Of a stretch of 64,000 bases of DNA, positions 25,401 through 34,813 are shown one piece after another (the first letter of the stretch is position 1; each line of letters begins with the position of its first letter). The notes below the pieces were generated by a model, which was given only the letters and a program-made list of their open reading frames with translations, was not told where the DNA came from and did not search any database. Position numbers and translations under genes: made by a program. Origin of the DNA: Sipunculus nudus (taxonomy: Eukaryota; Annelida; Sipuncula; Golfingiida; Sipunculidae); the NCBI GenBank assembly GCA_026874595.1, contig CM049316.1, positions 58,601,676-58,665,675 of the forward strand, written 5' to 3'.

Positions 25401-28400
25401 AGAATCATAGTGATCTCTGCATTAGTTGTTCAGATACTTCAGCTTTTGTATCAAATTGTCCATTATTCTAAGGAATACTTCGGAGTCCTATAACTTGAAG
25501 GATATGGGAAACAGAGACCTAATTTCAGGTTTCCATGGAGACTTTTCATGGGTCTCCCTGTGTGTCAAGAATGAAGATTCTAGGTCCAGTCGTTACGATT
25601 TGTACCCTGTTGACAGATAACTACATCCTTAAAGGTCTCAAAATTAGAGAAAAAAAAATTGTAAAAATTTTAAAAATACAGGTGGTGCCACCAGTCTGCA
25701 GGAACTGATGGAACACCTCTTGATCAATATGTATGTAAAAAAACATGACCATCAGTGTTTTAGTTAATGAGATACTGAAGTTTTTGTATGAAATTTTCCA
25801 TTATTCTGGGGGGTAATTGGGAGCCCCACAGCTCAAAGGATATGGGTAACAGAGACCGTATTTCATGTTTCCATGGAGACTTTTCATAGGTCTCTCACTG
25901 TGTCAAGAATAATGATTCTAGGTCCAGTCTTTAAAATTTGTGCCCTGTTAACAGATGTTCCCATTTTTAAAGGTCTCAAAAATAGAGAAAACAGTTCGTA
26001 AAAAATCGAAAAATACAGTTGGCGCCACCAGTCTGCAGAAACTGATGAAACATTTCATGATCAATATGTTTGCCAAAAATCATGACCATCAGTGATGTAG
26101 TTAATGAGATATTGAAGTTTTTGTATGAAATTTTTGACTATTCTGGGGGGTATTTAGGGGCCCCATAGCTCATAGGATATGGGCAACAGAGACCTAATTT
26201 CTGGTTTCCATGGAGACTTCTCATAGGTCTCTCACTGTGTCAAGAATGAAGATTCTAGATCCAGTCTTTAAAATTTGTGCCCTGTTAACAGATGTTCCCA
26301 TTTTTAAAGGTCTCAAAAATAGAGAAAACAGTTCGTAAAAAATCAAAAAAAACAGTTGGCGCCACCAGTCTGCAGAAACTGATGAAACATCTCATGATGA
26401 ATACATATGCCAAAAATCATGACCATCAGTGATGTAGTAAATGAGATATTGAAGTTTTTGTATGAAATTTTTGACTATTCTGGAGGGTACTTTGGGGCCC
26501 CAGAGCTCGAATGATATGGGTAACAGAGACCTAATTTCTGGTTTCCATGGAGACTTTTCATAGGTCTCTCACTGTGTAAGAATGAAGATTCTAGGTCCAG
26601 TCTATATGATTTGTGCCCTGTTAACAGATGTTCACATTTTTAAAGGTCTCGAAAATAGAGAAAACAATTTGTAAAAAATCGAAAAATTCAGGTGGCGCCA
26701 CCAGTCTGCAGAAACTGATGAAACATTTCATGATCAATATGTTTGCCAAAAATCATGACCATCAGTGATGTAGTTAATGAGATATTGAAGTTTTTGTATG
26801 AAATTTTTGACTATTCTGGGGGTTATTTAGGGGCCCCATAGCTCATAGGATATGGGCAACAGAGACCTAATTTCTGGTTTCCATGGAGACTTCTCATAGG
26901 TCTCTCACTGTGTCAAGAATGAAGATTCTAGATCCAGTCTTTAAAATTTGTGCCCTGTTAACAGATGTTCCCATTTTTAAAGGTCTCAAAAATAGAGAAA
27001 ACAGTTCGTAAAAAATCAAAAAATACAGTTGGCGCCACCAGTCTGCAGAAACTGATGAAACATCTCATGATGAATACATATGCTAAAAATCATGACCATC
27101 AGTGATGTAGTAAATGAGATATTGAAGTTTTTGTATGAAATTTTTGACTATTCTGGAGGGTACTTTGGGGCCCCAGAGCTTGAATGATATGGGTAACAGA
27201 GACCTAATTTCTGGTTTCCATGGAGACTTTTCATAGGTCTCTCACTGTGTAAGAATGAAGATTCTAGGTCCAGTCTATACGATTTGTGCCCTGTTAACAG
27301 ATGTTCACATTTTTAAAGGTCTCGAAAATAGAGAAAACAATTTGTAAAAAATCGAAAAATTCAGGTGGCGCCACCAGTCTGCAGAAACTGATGAACCATC
27401 TCATGATTAATATGTATGCCAAAAATCATGACTATCAGTGATGTAGTTAATGAGATATTGAAGTTTTTGTATGAAATTTTTTACTATTCTGGGGGGTACT
27501 TTGGGGCCCCCTAGCTCAAAGGATATAGGTAACAGAGACCTAATTTCTGGTTTCCATGGAGACTTTTCATAGGTCTCTCACTGTGTCAAGAATGAAGATT
27601 CTAGGTCCAGTCTATACAATTTGTGCCCTGTTAACAGATGTTCACATTTTTAAAGGTCTCAAAAATAGAGAAAACAATTCGTAAAAAATCGAAAAATACA
27701 GGTGGGGCCACCAGTCTAAGAAAACTGATGAAACATTTCATGATCAATATGTATGCCAAAAATTATGACAATCAGTGATGTAGTTAATGATATATTGAAG
27801 TTTTTGTATGAAATTTTTGACTATTCTGGGGGGTACTTTGGGGCCCCATAGCTCGAAGGACATGGGTAACAGAGACCTAATTTCTGGTTTCCATGGAGAC
27901 TTTTCATAGGTCTCTCACTGTGTCAAGAATGAAGATTCTAGGTCTAGTCAATACGATTTGTGCCCTGTTAACAGATGTTCACATTTTTTAAGGTCTCATA
28001 AATAGAGAAAAATATTTGTAAAAAATCGAAAAATACAGGTGGCCCACCAGTCTGCAGGAACTGATGTAACATCTCATGATGAATACATATGCCAAAAATC
28101 ATGACCATCAGTGATTTAGTTAATGAGATATTGAAGTTTTTGTATGAAATTTTTGACTATTCTGGGGGGTACTTTGGGGCCCCATAGCTCGAAGGATATG
28201 GGTAACAGAGACCTAATTTCTGGTTTCCTAGGAGATTTTTTATCGACCTCTCAGAATGTCAAGTTACAAGATTCTAGGTCTAGCAGTTACGATTTGTGCC
28301 TTGTTAACAGACAGACTGACAAACAGATGGACAGACAGACGGACGATGGACAAAGAGTGATCGCTATAGCTCAGCATGACTGAAAGTCGCTGAGCTAATC

Positions 28401-29727
28401 AATGATTGTATTGTGATAGCCATATTGGAATTCTGATAGGTATGCAATTCGATAGATCTGGAACCCTTATAGGGACCAAACATCCCTGTGAACTTGAGAA
28501 ATATTAAGCATATTCTTGTTGAGATATCGTGTGCAAAAGAAAATCACTGATTGAGCTGTAGCTGCCATATTTTAATTCCAACAGGTCTGTAGGTCTCGAG
28601 CCCTCATAGGTACCAATCATCCCTGTAAATTTGAAAAAGATGAAGTCTTTTGTTGTTGTTGAGAAATTGCGCGTGAAAGAAAGCAGCACTGACGGAAGGA
28701 CAGACAGATTGACAAGGTGATCACTATAGGGCACCGCTTTTCAAGCGAGGCCCTAATAACTACATAAATATAATTTCTCTAATGCAGCCAAACATGAATA
28801 CTTGAGACCTGATCACAGACTAGAGTATGATAGAGTATGAAAGAAAGTGTCACTGACAGGAGGATGGAAGTATGGAAGGATGAACAGACTGACAAGGTGA
28901 TCACTATAGGGCACCACTTTTCAAGAGAGGCCCTAATAAATCATATTCCTTATATTGTTTTATAAAAGATTTCCTTTTCCAGTTTCCTGAAAAATTCATT
29001 TTTAAATATGATTAGCAGAACTGTTTGAGGATATCATAATGAAACCTCTCATGAACTCAGTTTTAACATTCACACAGAAAATTATTAATAATTTATATTA
29101 TCATTTGGTTTGATTGATGTCAGTAACTTCTTCAAATTGCCAATTTATAATTTTAACATAATTTACACAAATATCAGTATTTCTGTGTGAACCATACAGA
29201 AATTATAAGCAGATTTTACCATGTTTGAACTCTGGTAGCCAATGTGAGCAGTTTTGAATACTGAAAGACTGGCTAACAGGATCATATATGATCTCAATTA
29301 TAGCTTTTAATTCATTCAGTCTGCATGGAAATCTCCAGTTATTAGAAGGGGGGATGTGCTAAATTTAAAAAAAAATCACGGCTCTCATTTGAAGTCCATC
29401 CCACAGAGTGATGATTAATCTGTGTTAAGTCATGTATGGACCATGCAAACTGACCCAGAGTTTCAGTCCTACCTCAAGGGAGGGGGGAATGTAATTTCAG
29501 CCCTCTGACATTAGAGAGTTTATGACCAGAGTACTGGTGTCAGCGTTCCTTTACATCATTCGATGAGGATAGCTCTAAGGTGGCATGAGGATGCAAATAT
29601 TTTTGTCACTTAAACTCACTTTTGAAAATGAATCATGGTCTACAAGTACGCTGTCACTTGACAGAGACTAGGCAAATTGTTACCTTTTTAATATACTTTT
29701 TAAGAACACCTACTTTTTCAATTCAAC

Positions 29728-29785
<58 letters not shown>

Positions 29786-30485
29786 TACTATTACTATATA
29801 TATATATATATATATATTGTTTCCTTGTACACCGAGCCCTAGGTGAACTATCAAATTGAAAGGTTTCTCTTGTACTATAAAAAGTTTTATTTAGAAATGC
29901 ATTGCTCATTTACTTGATGACATTAAAATTCATTGTGGTACCGGTATGTAAAACACTATTTTTTAAAAGTCTAAAATTTTCTACTTCAGTAAAAATTGAT
30001 TTGAGCATTTTTAAAAAGGTAAAGGATTAGTAATCAAATTAAATTGAAGACCCCTTTAGAAATCCACAGGCCTATGATATATTCATAAGCACCCCTTGCA
30101 TTTCCTAAAAAAATATTAATATTAATTTTTCTATTATAAAATATAACCACTGGTTACATGACTTTGCATAACATAGTCCTTTTGTGAACTATATATCTTC
30201 CTATAATAACAATACATTCGATATCCTGTTGACTCACAGAATCAAACACTTACCGGTATGTTGTGGTCAGAGAAAGAACGAAGGATAAAAAAACTTATGA
30301 GTTATATATACCTCTATTATCGTTCATGAGCTACTTCACTTTGCCATGTTCTGAGTGATGTGAGCTCACCTGTAAAAGTTGGTGTCAATTTTTTCCAGAC
30401 TCAAAACAGATCTGGCGAGACTACTCCCCAAGTCTTTCTCATTTTCCTCTGTCTCAGAGCTCTCCCTCGCAAGGACGGCTGACAT
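13336..30485 (-). CDS. ACOT8: Acyl-coenzyme A thioesterase 8, peroxisomal (complete gene, 6 coding exons)
   Basis: Exons in transcript order: 30485-30370, 19556-19417, 18284-18059, 16467-16310, 14999-14808, 13457-13336, joined by GT-AG introns in consistent phase to give 317 aa plus TAG; human ACOT8 has about the same length. The family hydrolyses medium- and long-chain acyl-CoAs in peroxisomes. It has the double hot-dog fold of E. coli TesB. Visible landmarks are [10 protein letters not shown] (hot-dog 1), [38 protein letters not shown] and VAQEG. By comparison with TesB, Asp230, Ser251 and Gln301 are the likely catalytic triad. The C-terminal SKL is a canonical PTS1 peroxisomal signal. Start chosen because it opens the only frame that splices into exon 2. 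The 10.8-kb intron 1 is filled with transposable elements. Confidence 0.96.
14808..14999 (-). CDS. ACOT8: ACOT8 coding exon 5
   Basis: Acceptor TATCAG/GTGATG and donor CTGA/GTGAGC. Encodes residues 214-278 with VAAYMSD (Asp230), SLDHAMWFH (Ser251) and [12 protein letters not shown], the core of the active-site domain. Confidence 0.95.
15096..15434. mobile_element. Tourist-like MITE in ACOT8 intron 4
   Basis: A 339-bp element with TIRs of about 35 bp: the left end is GGCCAAATT then AAAGGTATGGTTCTCAG, and the right end is its inverse. It is flanked on both sides by TTA. GGCC termini and a 3-bp TWA target duplication are typical of PIF/Harbinger MITEs. No coding capacity. A relative lies at 17093-17398. 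Confidence 0.8.
16047..16180. repeat. Three tandem copies of a roughly 47-bp unit
   Basis: ATGACCTTATGACCTCTCAC-type units recur three times in ACOT8 intron 4, the last degenerate. Confidence 0.7.
16310..16467 (-). CDS. ACOT8: ACOT8 coding exon 4
   Basis: Acceptor TTACAG/ACAAGG and donor ATAG/GTTAGT (weaker than the others). Encodes residues 161-214, the interdomain linker and the start of hot-dog 2 ([13 protein letters not shown]). Confidence 0.93.
16590..16990. repeat. Dispersed repeat ending in a GACAGA-rich tract, ACOT8 intron 3
   Basis: Two copies of CCCCTGAAGATGTCT lie about 60 bp apart. The stretch ends with AGACAGACAGAAGGACAGAC, like the microsatellite tails of the Helitron-like elements. 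No terminal hairpin was identified. Confidence 0.4.
17093..17398. mobile_element. Tourist-like MITE in ACOT8 intron 3
   Basis: A 306-bp relative of the element at 15096: TIRs carry GGTGTGGTTCTCAGGCAC on the left and GTGCCTGAGAACCATACC on the right. Flanks are TTA on the left and TAA on the right, so the target duplication is imperfect. The two copies share the internal ATGCGG..GGTGCCTGAG end but differ internally. Confidence 0.75.
18059..18284 (-). CDS. ACOT8: ACOT8 coding exon 3
   Basis: Acceptor TTACAG/GTAAAAG and donor CTCGA/GTGAGT. Encodes residues 86-161 with [20 protein letters not shown], the strand-turn typical of the TesB family, then the linker [15 protein letters not shown]. Confidence 0.95.
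18386..18402. repeat. Poly-C tract
   Basis: Seventeen consecutive C residues in ACOT8 intron 2. Confidence 0.9.
19108..19293. mobile_element. TA-flanked MITE with pogo/Tigger-like TIRs in ACOT8 intron 2
   Basis: A 186-bp element with perfect TIRs CAGTGAAACCTTGTTGT, flanked by TA on both sides. The second layer (ATCAAAATCGA / TTCGACAC) is imperfectly inverted. TA duplications and CAGTGAAACC ends resemble pogo/Tigger-type Tc1/mariner elements. No transposase. Confidence 0.8.
19417..19556 (-). CDS. ACOT8: ACOT8 coding exon 2
   Basis: Acceptor TTTTAG/AGGG and donor CCTG/GTGGGT. Encodes residues 39-86, including [20 protein letters not shown] and [10 protein letters not shown], the first half of hot-dog domain 1. 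Confidence 0.94.
20470..22190. other. ACOT8 intron 1 sequence with a possible inverted-repeat element
   Basis: CGACATACACACTGTGACC then CAACTCAAC at 21128 has an imperfect inverse near 21692-21725 (GTTGAGTTGAGTCGGGTCGC), and a further partial copy lies near 21782. This may be a decayed transposon of about 0.6 kb. Open frames at 21114-21446 and 21611-21862 fall inside it and match no family I recognise. Confidence 0.35.
22195..22625. mobile_element. Degenerate MITE, relative of the element at 9546
   Basis: It keeps the order TTGACTTCATATTCAAATTC, a stretch ending in ATCTCACCATA, and a right end with GCGAATATCACAAATTTTAA. Termini are eroded, so limits are approximate. Confidence 0.45.
23480..23782 (+). 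repeat. Tandem repeat of a second Helitron-like family
   Basis: Two units of roughly 150-170 bp share GAATTC/TGACTGGTCTGTAA, GGTCTAGAGCCCTCATAGGT and CATCCCTGTG. The same family recurs at 28400-28756 with its own terminal hairpin. Confidence 0.6.
24029..25378. mobile_element. Non-autonomous DNA transposon with long terminal inverted repeats
   Basis: The left arm (about 24029-24153) and right arm (about 25250-25378) are inverse copies over some 120 bases, including GAGAATTTTCT, GTTAAAGTTTATACGC, GTAAGCCAACC and the 20-mer GCCTATTATCGCCCATCCCG. The element sits inside a core repeat of the Helitron-like element, so the insertion is younger. AATAAAAC lies just left and AATAAAAAC just right, possibly an 8-bp target duplication, though the extreme ends do not pair well. 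The interior is clearly more GC-rich than its surroundings. Long TIRs with an 8-9 bp duplication suggest a MULE/foldback type. The 200-codon open frame at 24256-24858 (minus) shows no recognisable domain. Confidence 0.75.
25379..28300 (+). repeat. Satellite-like array, 336/337-bp monomers, with a two-monomer higher-order repeat
   Basis: The GGCGCC box or its variant recurs at 25685, 26021, 26358, 26694, 27031, 27367, 27704 and 28041, a period of 336-337 bp. Each monomer carries CCACCAGTCTGCAG, GTATGAAATTTTTGACTATT, GGGTAACAGAGACC and TTGTGCCCTGTTAACAGATG. Monomers at 26021 and 26694 match each other better than their neighbours, as do those at 26358 and 27031, so a dimer of about 673 bp was duplicated. 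Confidence 0.9.
28400..28756 (+). mobile_element. Second Helitron-like family, 3' part with hairpin
   Basis: Tandem core units (CATCCCTGTGAA, CCCTCATAGGT) are followed by GACGGAAGGACAGACAG. The terminal stem-loop at about 28726-28754 pairs TAGGGC with GCCCTA and, inside, CGCTT with AAGCG around a TTC loop, then AATAA. Same plan as the first family with different bases. Confidence 0.6.
28757..28942 (+). mobile_element. Second copy of the TAGGGC-type Helitron-like 3' end
   Basis: GATGAACAGACTGACAAGG leads to a hairpin at about 28907-28938 (TAGGGC/GCCCTA) whose inner stem is eroded (ACTT TTC AAGA). Confidence 0.5.
29732..29818. repeat. (TA)n microsatellite, interrupted
   Basis: Two TA runs (29732-29778 and 29794-29816) separated by a short non-repeat stretch. 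Open frames here that encode YIYIYI are artefacts of the repeat. Confidence 0.95.
30370..30485 (-). CDS. ACOT8: ACOT8 coding exon 1
   Basis: Starts at ATG ([11 protein letters not shown]...) and encodes a charged N-terminus of 38 residues before the first family-typical residues. The donor is TACAG/GTGAGC, splitting the codon for Arg39. No signal peptide or mitochondrial-type presequence is evident. Confidence 0.93.
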
Positions 30486-30640
30486 GGTCGTTTGTGCAAT
30501 TGTGTTGAAATGACAGTTCACGATGGACAATGATCTCATTCACTGTGTTAGGACCAAAACAGTGATGTCAGTGACATCATGGGCCAACATGGGAACAGAG
30601 GCTAAATGTGCCACGCCCCCCTAAACTTGTTGCGGATCCA
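30486..30640 (-). promoter_or_regulatory. Probable ACOT8 promoter and 5' UTR
   Basis: Just upstream of the ACOT8 start lie a CRE-like TGACATCA (about 30569) and a GC/KLF-type box CCACGCCCCCC (about 30610). No TATA box is obvious. Location and motifs support a promoter; the transcription start is not determined. Confidence 0.4.
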
Positions 30641-31978
30641 CAACTGTGTTACGTTGACGGAGAGGAGCAGAGCGGGTTGGAATCACACGTCTTGGGACGA
30701 GACAACCCTAAACAAGATCCCAGTCCTTGACAAGTCCAGTGCAGTTCGGGCAGTTTTTACCAATTTAAGGCTTAAGTTTACAATAAGGCCTAATATAAAC
30801 GTTTTATAATGGTAATAGGCCTATTTTAAATTTACTGCTTTTCTACACTGACATTACCGATATTTCTCTAAAATGATGGAAGTAGGAATGCATGTCTTTC
30901 TTAGTTTTGAATATAGCCCACACTATCAATACTCAAATAAACTCAGTGCTGGAAAGGTTGAAGAAGTAATTAATTTTCCCTGAACAAATATCATATTTTT
31001 TTCCAACACCATTTTATATCAACACCCTTATTTTCACTTTAAACGGTGGTGAATATCGATGAACGATGTTGAAACAAAAAGGTGACAAGTGCGATATAAG
31101 ATCTCAGTTATAAAAAAAAGACATTGTTATTCAATATTTCATTGCTTTTACAAGGATCACTGTTATCTATATTTCCTTAAAATCTACCCAAGTTAAGCTA
31201 CCGTGTCAACATGGGTGCAAACGAGCTGAAGCCAGCTGAATCAAAGAATGTAATAGTACACTCTTTGGTTTACTGCACATGACACTGACATTTTGCTGGT
31301 TGCTGAAGCCATAAGATTAAAAGAAAACACTGATTTGCTATAGTAACTTGCTAGGGGATTCATAAAAGTAAACTTTCTTTGTTAACATTTTTATTTTCTA
31401 CAGATTTCGGCAGCTTGCATCAAACATGTGATTCTTAAAATGCACCAGCGTCCTACTTATAGAGAGGAGTCATAGTGTGGTGGGAACAAGATTTCGGAGA
31501 TTAAGATTTAGATCATGATTATTGTTCTTGCCAAGTTCATAACGTCTTATTGCTTACTTTTGATATGACTATATGTGTTTAGTATGTTGAAACAGAGGAA
31601 CTCCTACATAAGAGGGCCAAATAACTTGAAATAAGAGACAGATTTTACATATATGTGTGCCCGATTGGCAAAATTTGCAGGTCAAGCAAACGTTTCCAAA
31701 CCTCATTATATTATTATATAACATAATTGCCTTTGAAAAAAAAAATATTAATATAGATTTTACATAACATGAGTCCAATTCCTGGAGGAAAAACATTTTT
31801 TTCTATCTATTTTTCACTAATAACATGAGGTTTTGATTTGTTAAAAAACTATTGGCACATCCATGAGCACTGTCAACTCGGCAGTGACATCACACACTGG
31901 GAAATCCCCTGTGATTAAAAAACTAGATCTAAGTAAAGGCACAGTATTTCTGCCACTGTCAGCCCAAAATTTTCAGCA

Positions 31979-32181
31979 GAGAATAAAAACAACATGCATT
32001 ACTAGATCTGAGTTGTTGATAAAATTCAGTCCATGATGTCACATGTGTACCAGCCAATCAAATCAGGGCAAAGTCTTGGAGAGAATAAAAACAACATGCA
32101 TTACTAGATCTGAGTTGTTGATAAAATTCAGTCCATGATGTCACATGTGTAACAGCCAATCAAATCAGGGCAAATTCTTGG
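31979..32181. repeat. 102-bp direct tandem duplication
   Basis: GAATAAAAACAACATGCATT starts at 31981 and again at 32083. The two copies are nearly identical, which suggests a recent duplication. Confidence 0.9.
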
Positions 32182-32587
32182 ATCTGGATGAAATCGCCCG
32201 TTCACACAACAAACGCTCGTGGAATATGTTTACTTAACCTGCAGGTCAAGGAAATTATACAGGAATATGTATACTTAAGGCGTGTAAGAAACAAGTGATT
32301 TGTTGTCTTTTGTACAACTTTTCTGATAATAGTGAGCTAATTCCCACAAAGATTAACAGTTCCACTAACACCATCAATGAACATATATATATATATGCTT
32401 TGTTTTTTAAACCCTTACGTGATAGTCTCTATCAACTTGCTAAAATGGATTATTTCGCTTAAATTACACCTTCCACCCAATTGCATGACTTTAATATGTG
32501 ACCTTTGTGTTATTGTTCAGTGGTACGTGTTACTTTAATATAAAATATCCAAACAGTATATATTAGTGGTATACCTCACTGAAAACA

Positions 32588-32735
32588 GAAGGTAGTCAAA
32601 TTGACTACTTTAGGGTAGTCATTCCAATATAGCCAATTTGACCACCTGGGTAGTCAAAATATATATTTGACTACCCCATAGAGCAGTCATAATAAGGATG
32701 ACCACCCTTTCGGGTAGTCATTCTGTAGTCAAATG
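32588..32735. repeat. Palindrome-rich patch, possible MITE remnant
   Basis: GTAGTCAAATTGACTAC is a near-perfect palindrome, and GGTAGTCA/TGACTACC words occur several times in both orientations within about 150 bp. It resembles a small fold-back element. Confidence 0.5.
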
Positions 32736-33488
32736 TTGAGAATAATACCCACAGCAATGCCAATTTATAGCATATAATTTTTATAAAGGAAAAATCAACA
32801 CAGTGGGACACGCTCCCGCATCGAGGACTACTCCCCCTCGTAATGCCTCGCCTTTTTCAGGGCAAACTCTTTATTTAGATGTAAAAACTGCATTTCATCG
32901 AATAAGTATAACATGTAGATTTCTAAAAAAGCTACCAATCTTTCTATAGATAAAAAATATGCTAAAGCTGATTCACCTTGCATAAAATGTCAGCTTTTAA
33001 AAAGTTAAGTTCAGCTTTACTGCAATTCATTTTTGGGATATGTATTTCTGGATCTTACCTATATGTTGACCATGAAGCAGGCATGATTCTCTTTGAGAAG
33101 AGCTGACAGGCCACAAAATTCAACAGCAGGCATAACAGCTGAAAGAGTTTATCAAATTATCAAGCATGAAACTACAAACAAATATGTTAAGTACTTATCT
33201 TAAGTTTATTGATATACTAGTATTTTATTGAAATTCCAATTTTATAGTTCACTTAAATTGTAAGATTGAAAAAATTGGAAATTATTTGATTTTTGCTGCT
33301 CCCGTGGGTTTGCAAAGTAAAATTGTATGGGGGCAGAGACAGCTCATGTTCCAGAAATACTTTGTAAATCTACAAACTTTGTTTTAAAAAATATCACAAA
33401 CGTTTCACTGATTAATCCTCTGTCAATGCAAAGAGAAATCAATATAGGTTTACATTAACATCTGGAAAAATTGCCTTTACGGTCCTCC

Positions 33489-34747
33489 TCAGTACGTGAG
33501 CCTTGTAATTTTTGCACAGGACTTTTGATTATAGGTGTTCTTTTCGTTCGTTTTTTGCTCCAGCTGAACAATTGCTCTGCCATACTTGTTTTCAAATTCG
33601 TCCACCTGACTGACAAGGTCTCTTGTGGTAAGCCGCTGGTATTCATCACCCATCTGTTAAAAAAAATTCCAGGGTTTTAAATGTTTCGTATATATTTTTT
33701 AAAAAAACCTAGGTTAAAGGAACGACGACTCAGAATGATCCATTTTTGACCTGTTGTTCATGTTTAATGTAAATGTATAGTGATTAGGCTATTTAAGTGC
33801 ATCATCTCACATCATATTGTTAAAAGGGGATACTTTCAATTTTACAACTTCCCTTTACTTTTATCAAGGAAAAAAATTAATTATAATATAATGTTATTTT
33901 ATCATTCAACATCATATACTGCATGGGAACAATTTACCTTATCTTCATCAGCTAGCCAGGGGGATCTCTCCAGAAAATCGCCCACGGATGCTGCCTGAAG
34001 AACGATCATGTTCGGTAAGCCAGAGTACTAGTCTTGTGGGTCTTGATTTTTGCGAAGTCTGTTCGCCCCGGACGCACCCTCTTCTCTACCAGTATCCACT
34101 GTATGTGGTTCTGGACAATACTATCGTCTTCCCAAGCTGGTCTCTCAGGGAGATAATTTGGGACACCGTACCAAGCCTTTGCTGTTCTTGTTGAAGAAGT
34201 TTCCAGACGCTATCGCTTCTTCCCCAGTCTCTTCTTGACTACAAGCTAACTCCTGTCCCTCCTTTTGCGGGTATTGTAGAACTTTTTCCGAATCCTGGTC
34301 CTCCAGTAGTTCTAAAAATATAGTACACAAAATGCATAATGAATACACTTGGTATTGAGTCATTAGACCAGTGTTCAAGCCTTGCTGTCGATAAAGATTT
34401 TGACATTGGTTCAACAATTTAACAAATTTGAATCATCTGTAGTTCTCATTAGAACAATGATACCCACTCAGATTCACTAAAAGGGAATTCAATATCATAA
34501 AGTACGTAAATACCCTTTAAGCAGAGTTGATTTTGAAAAATGAAAATGCAGATACGAATATGAAGTAATGGTAAAATTAGATGCCCTGCATGTTAAAACC
34601 ATTTCTACTGTCCAAATACCAGAGTTGGGAGTGCAGTACTAGCCTATTTCCTGTTCCTTTCATCAAAACAAACACACACACACTGAAATCAAAGGTAGAG
34701 TACAACACAATCACCATGATTATAGAAATGTGACTGTGAAAGCATCA

Positions 34748-34813
<66 letters not shown>

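Larger units (their letters stand above)
23783..28399 (+). mobile_element. Large Helitron-like element in ACOT8 intron 1, interrupted by a TIR transposon
   Basis: It begins with a perfect 14-base palindrome TGACCCATGGGTCA followed by GACGCTCAGCTGA. One core monomer near 23930 is interrupted by the transposon at about 24029-25378 and resumes at 25379. A regular array follows to about 28300, then a GACAGACGGACGATGG tract and a terminal stem-loop at 28364-28397. No protein is encoded. The limits are inferred from the same order in the elements ending at 7882 and 12735. Confidence 0.6.
30640..33480. other. Intergenic, no gene recognised
   Basis: Holds a 102-bp tandem duplication (listed separately) and a palindrome-rich patch. 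Open frames such as 31569-31796 (minus) carry no recognisable domain. Confidence 0.5.

Noticed and set aside
25379-28300. CRISPR array
   Set aside because: The 336-bp monomers have no short repeat/unique spacer pattern and lie in a eukaryotic intron.
29622-29909. Open frames on both strands encoding YIYIYI repeats
   Set aside because: They are translations of the (TA)n tract and have no other protein-like content.
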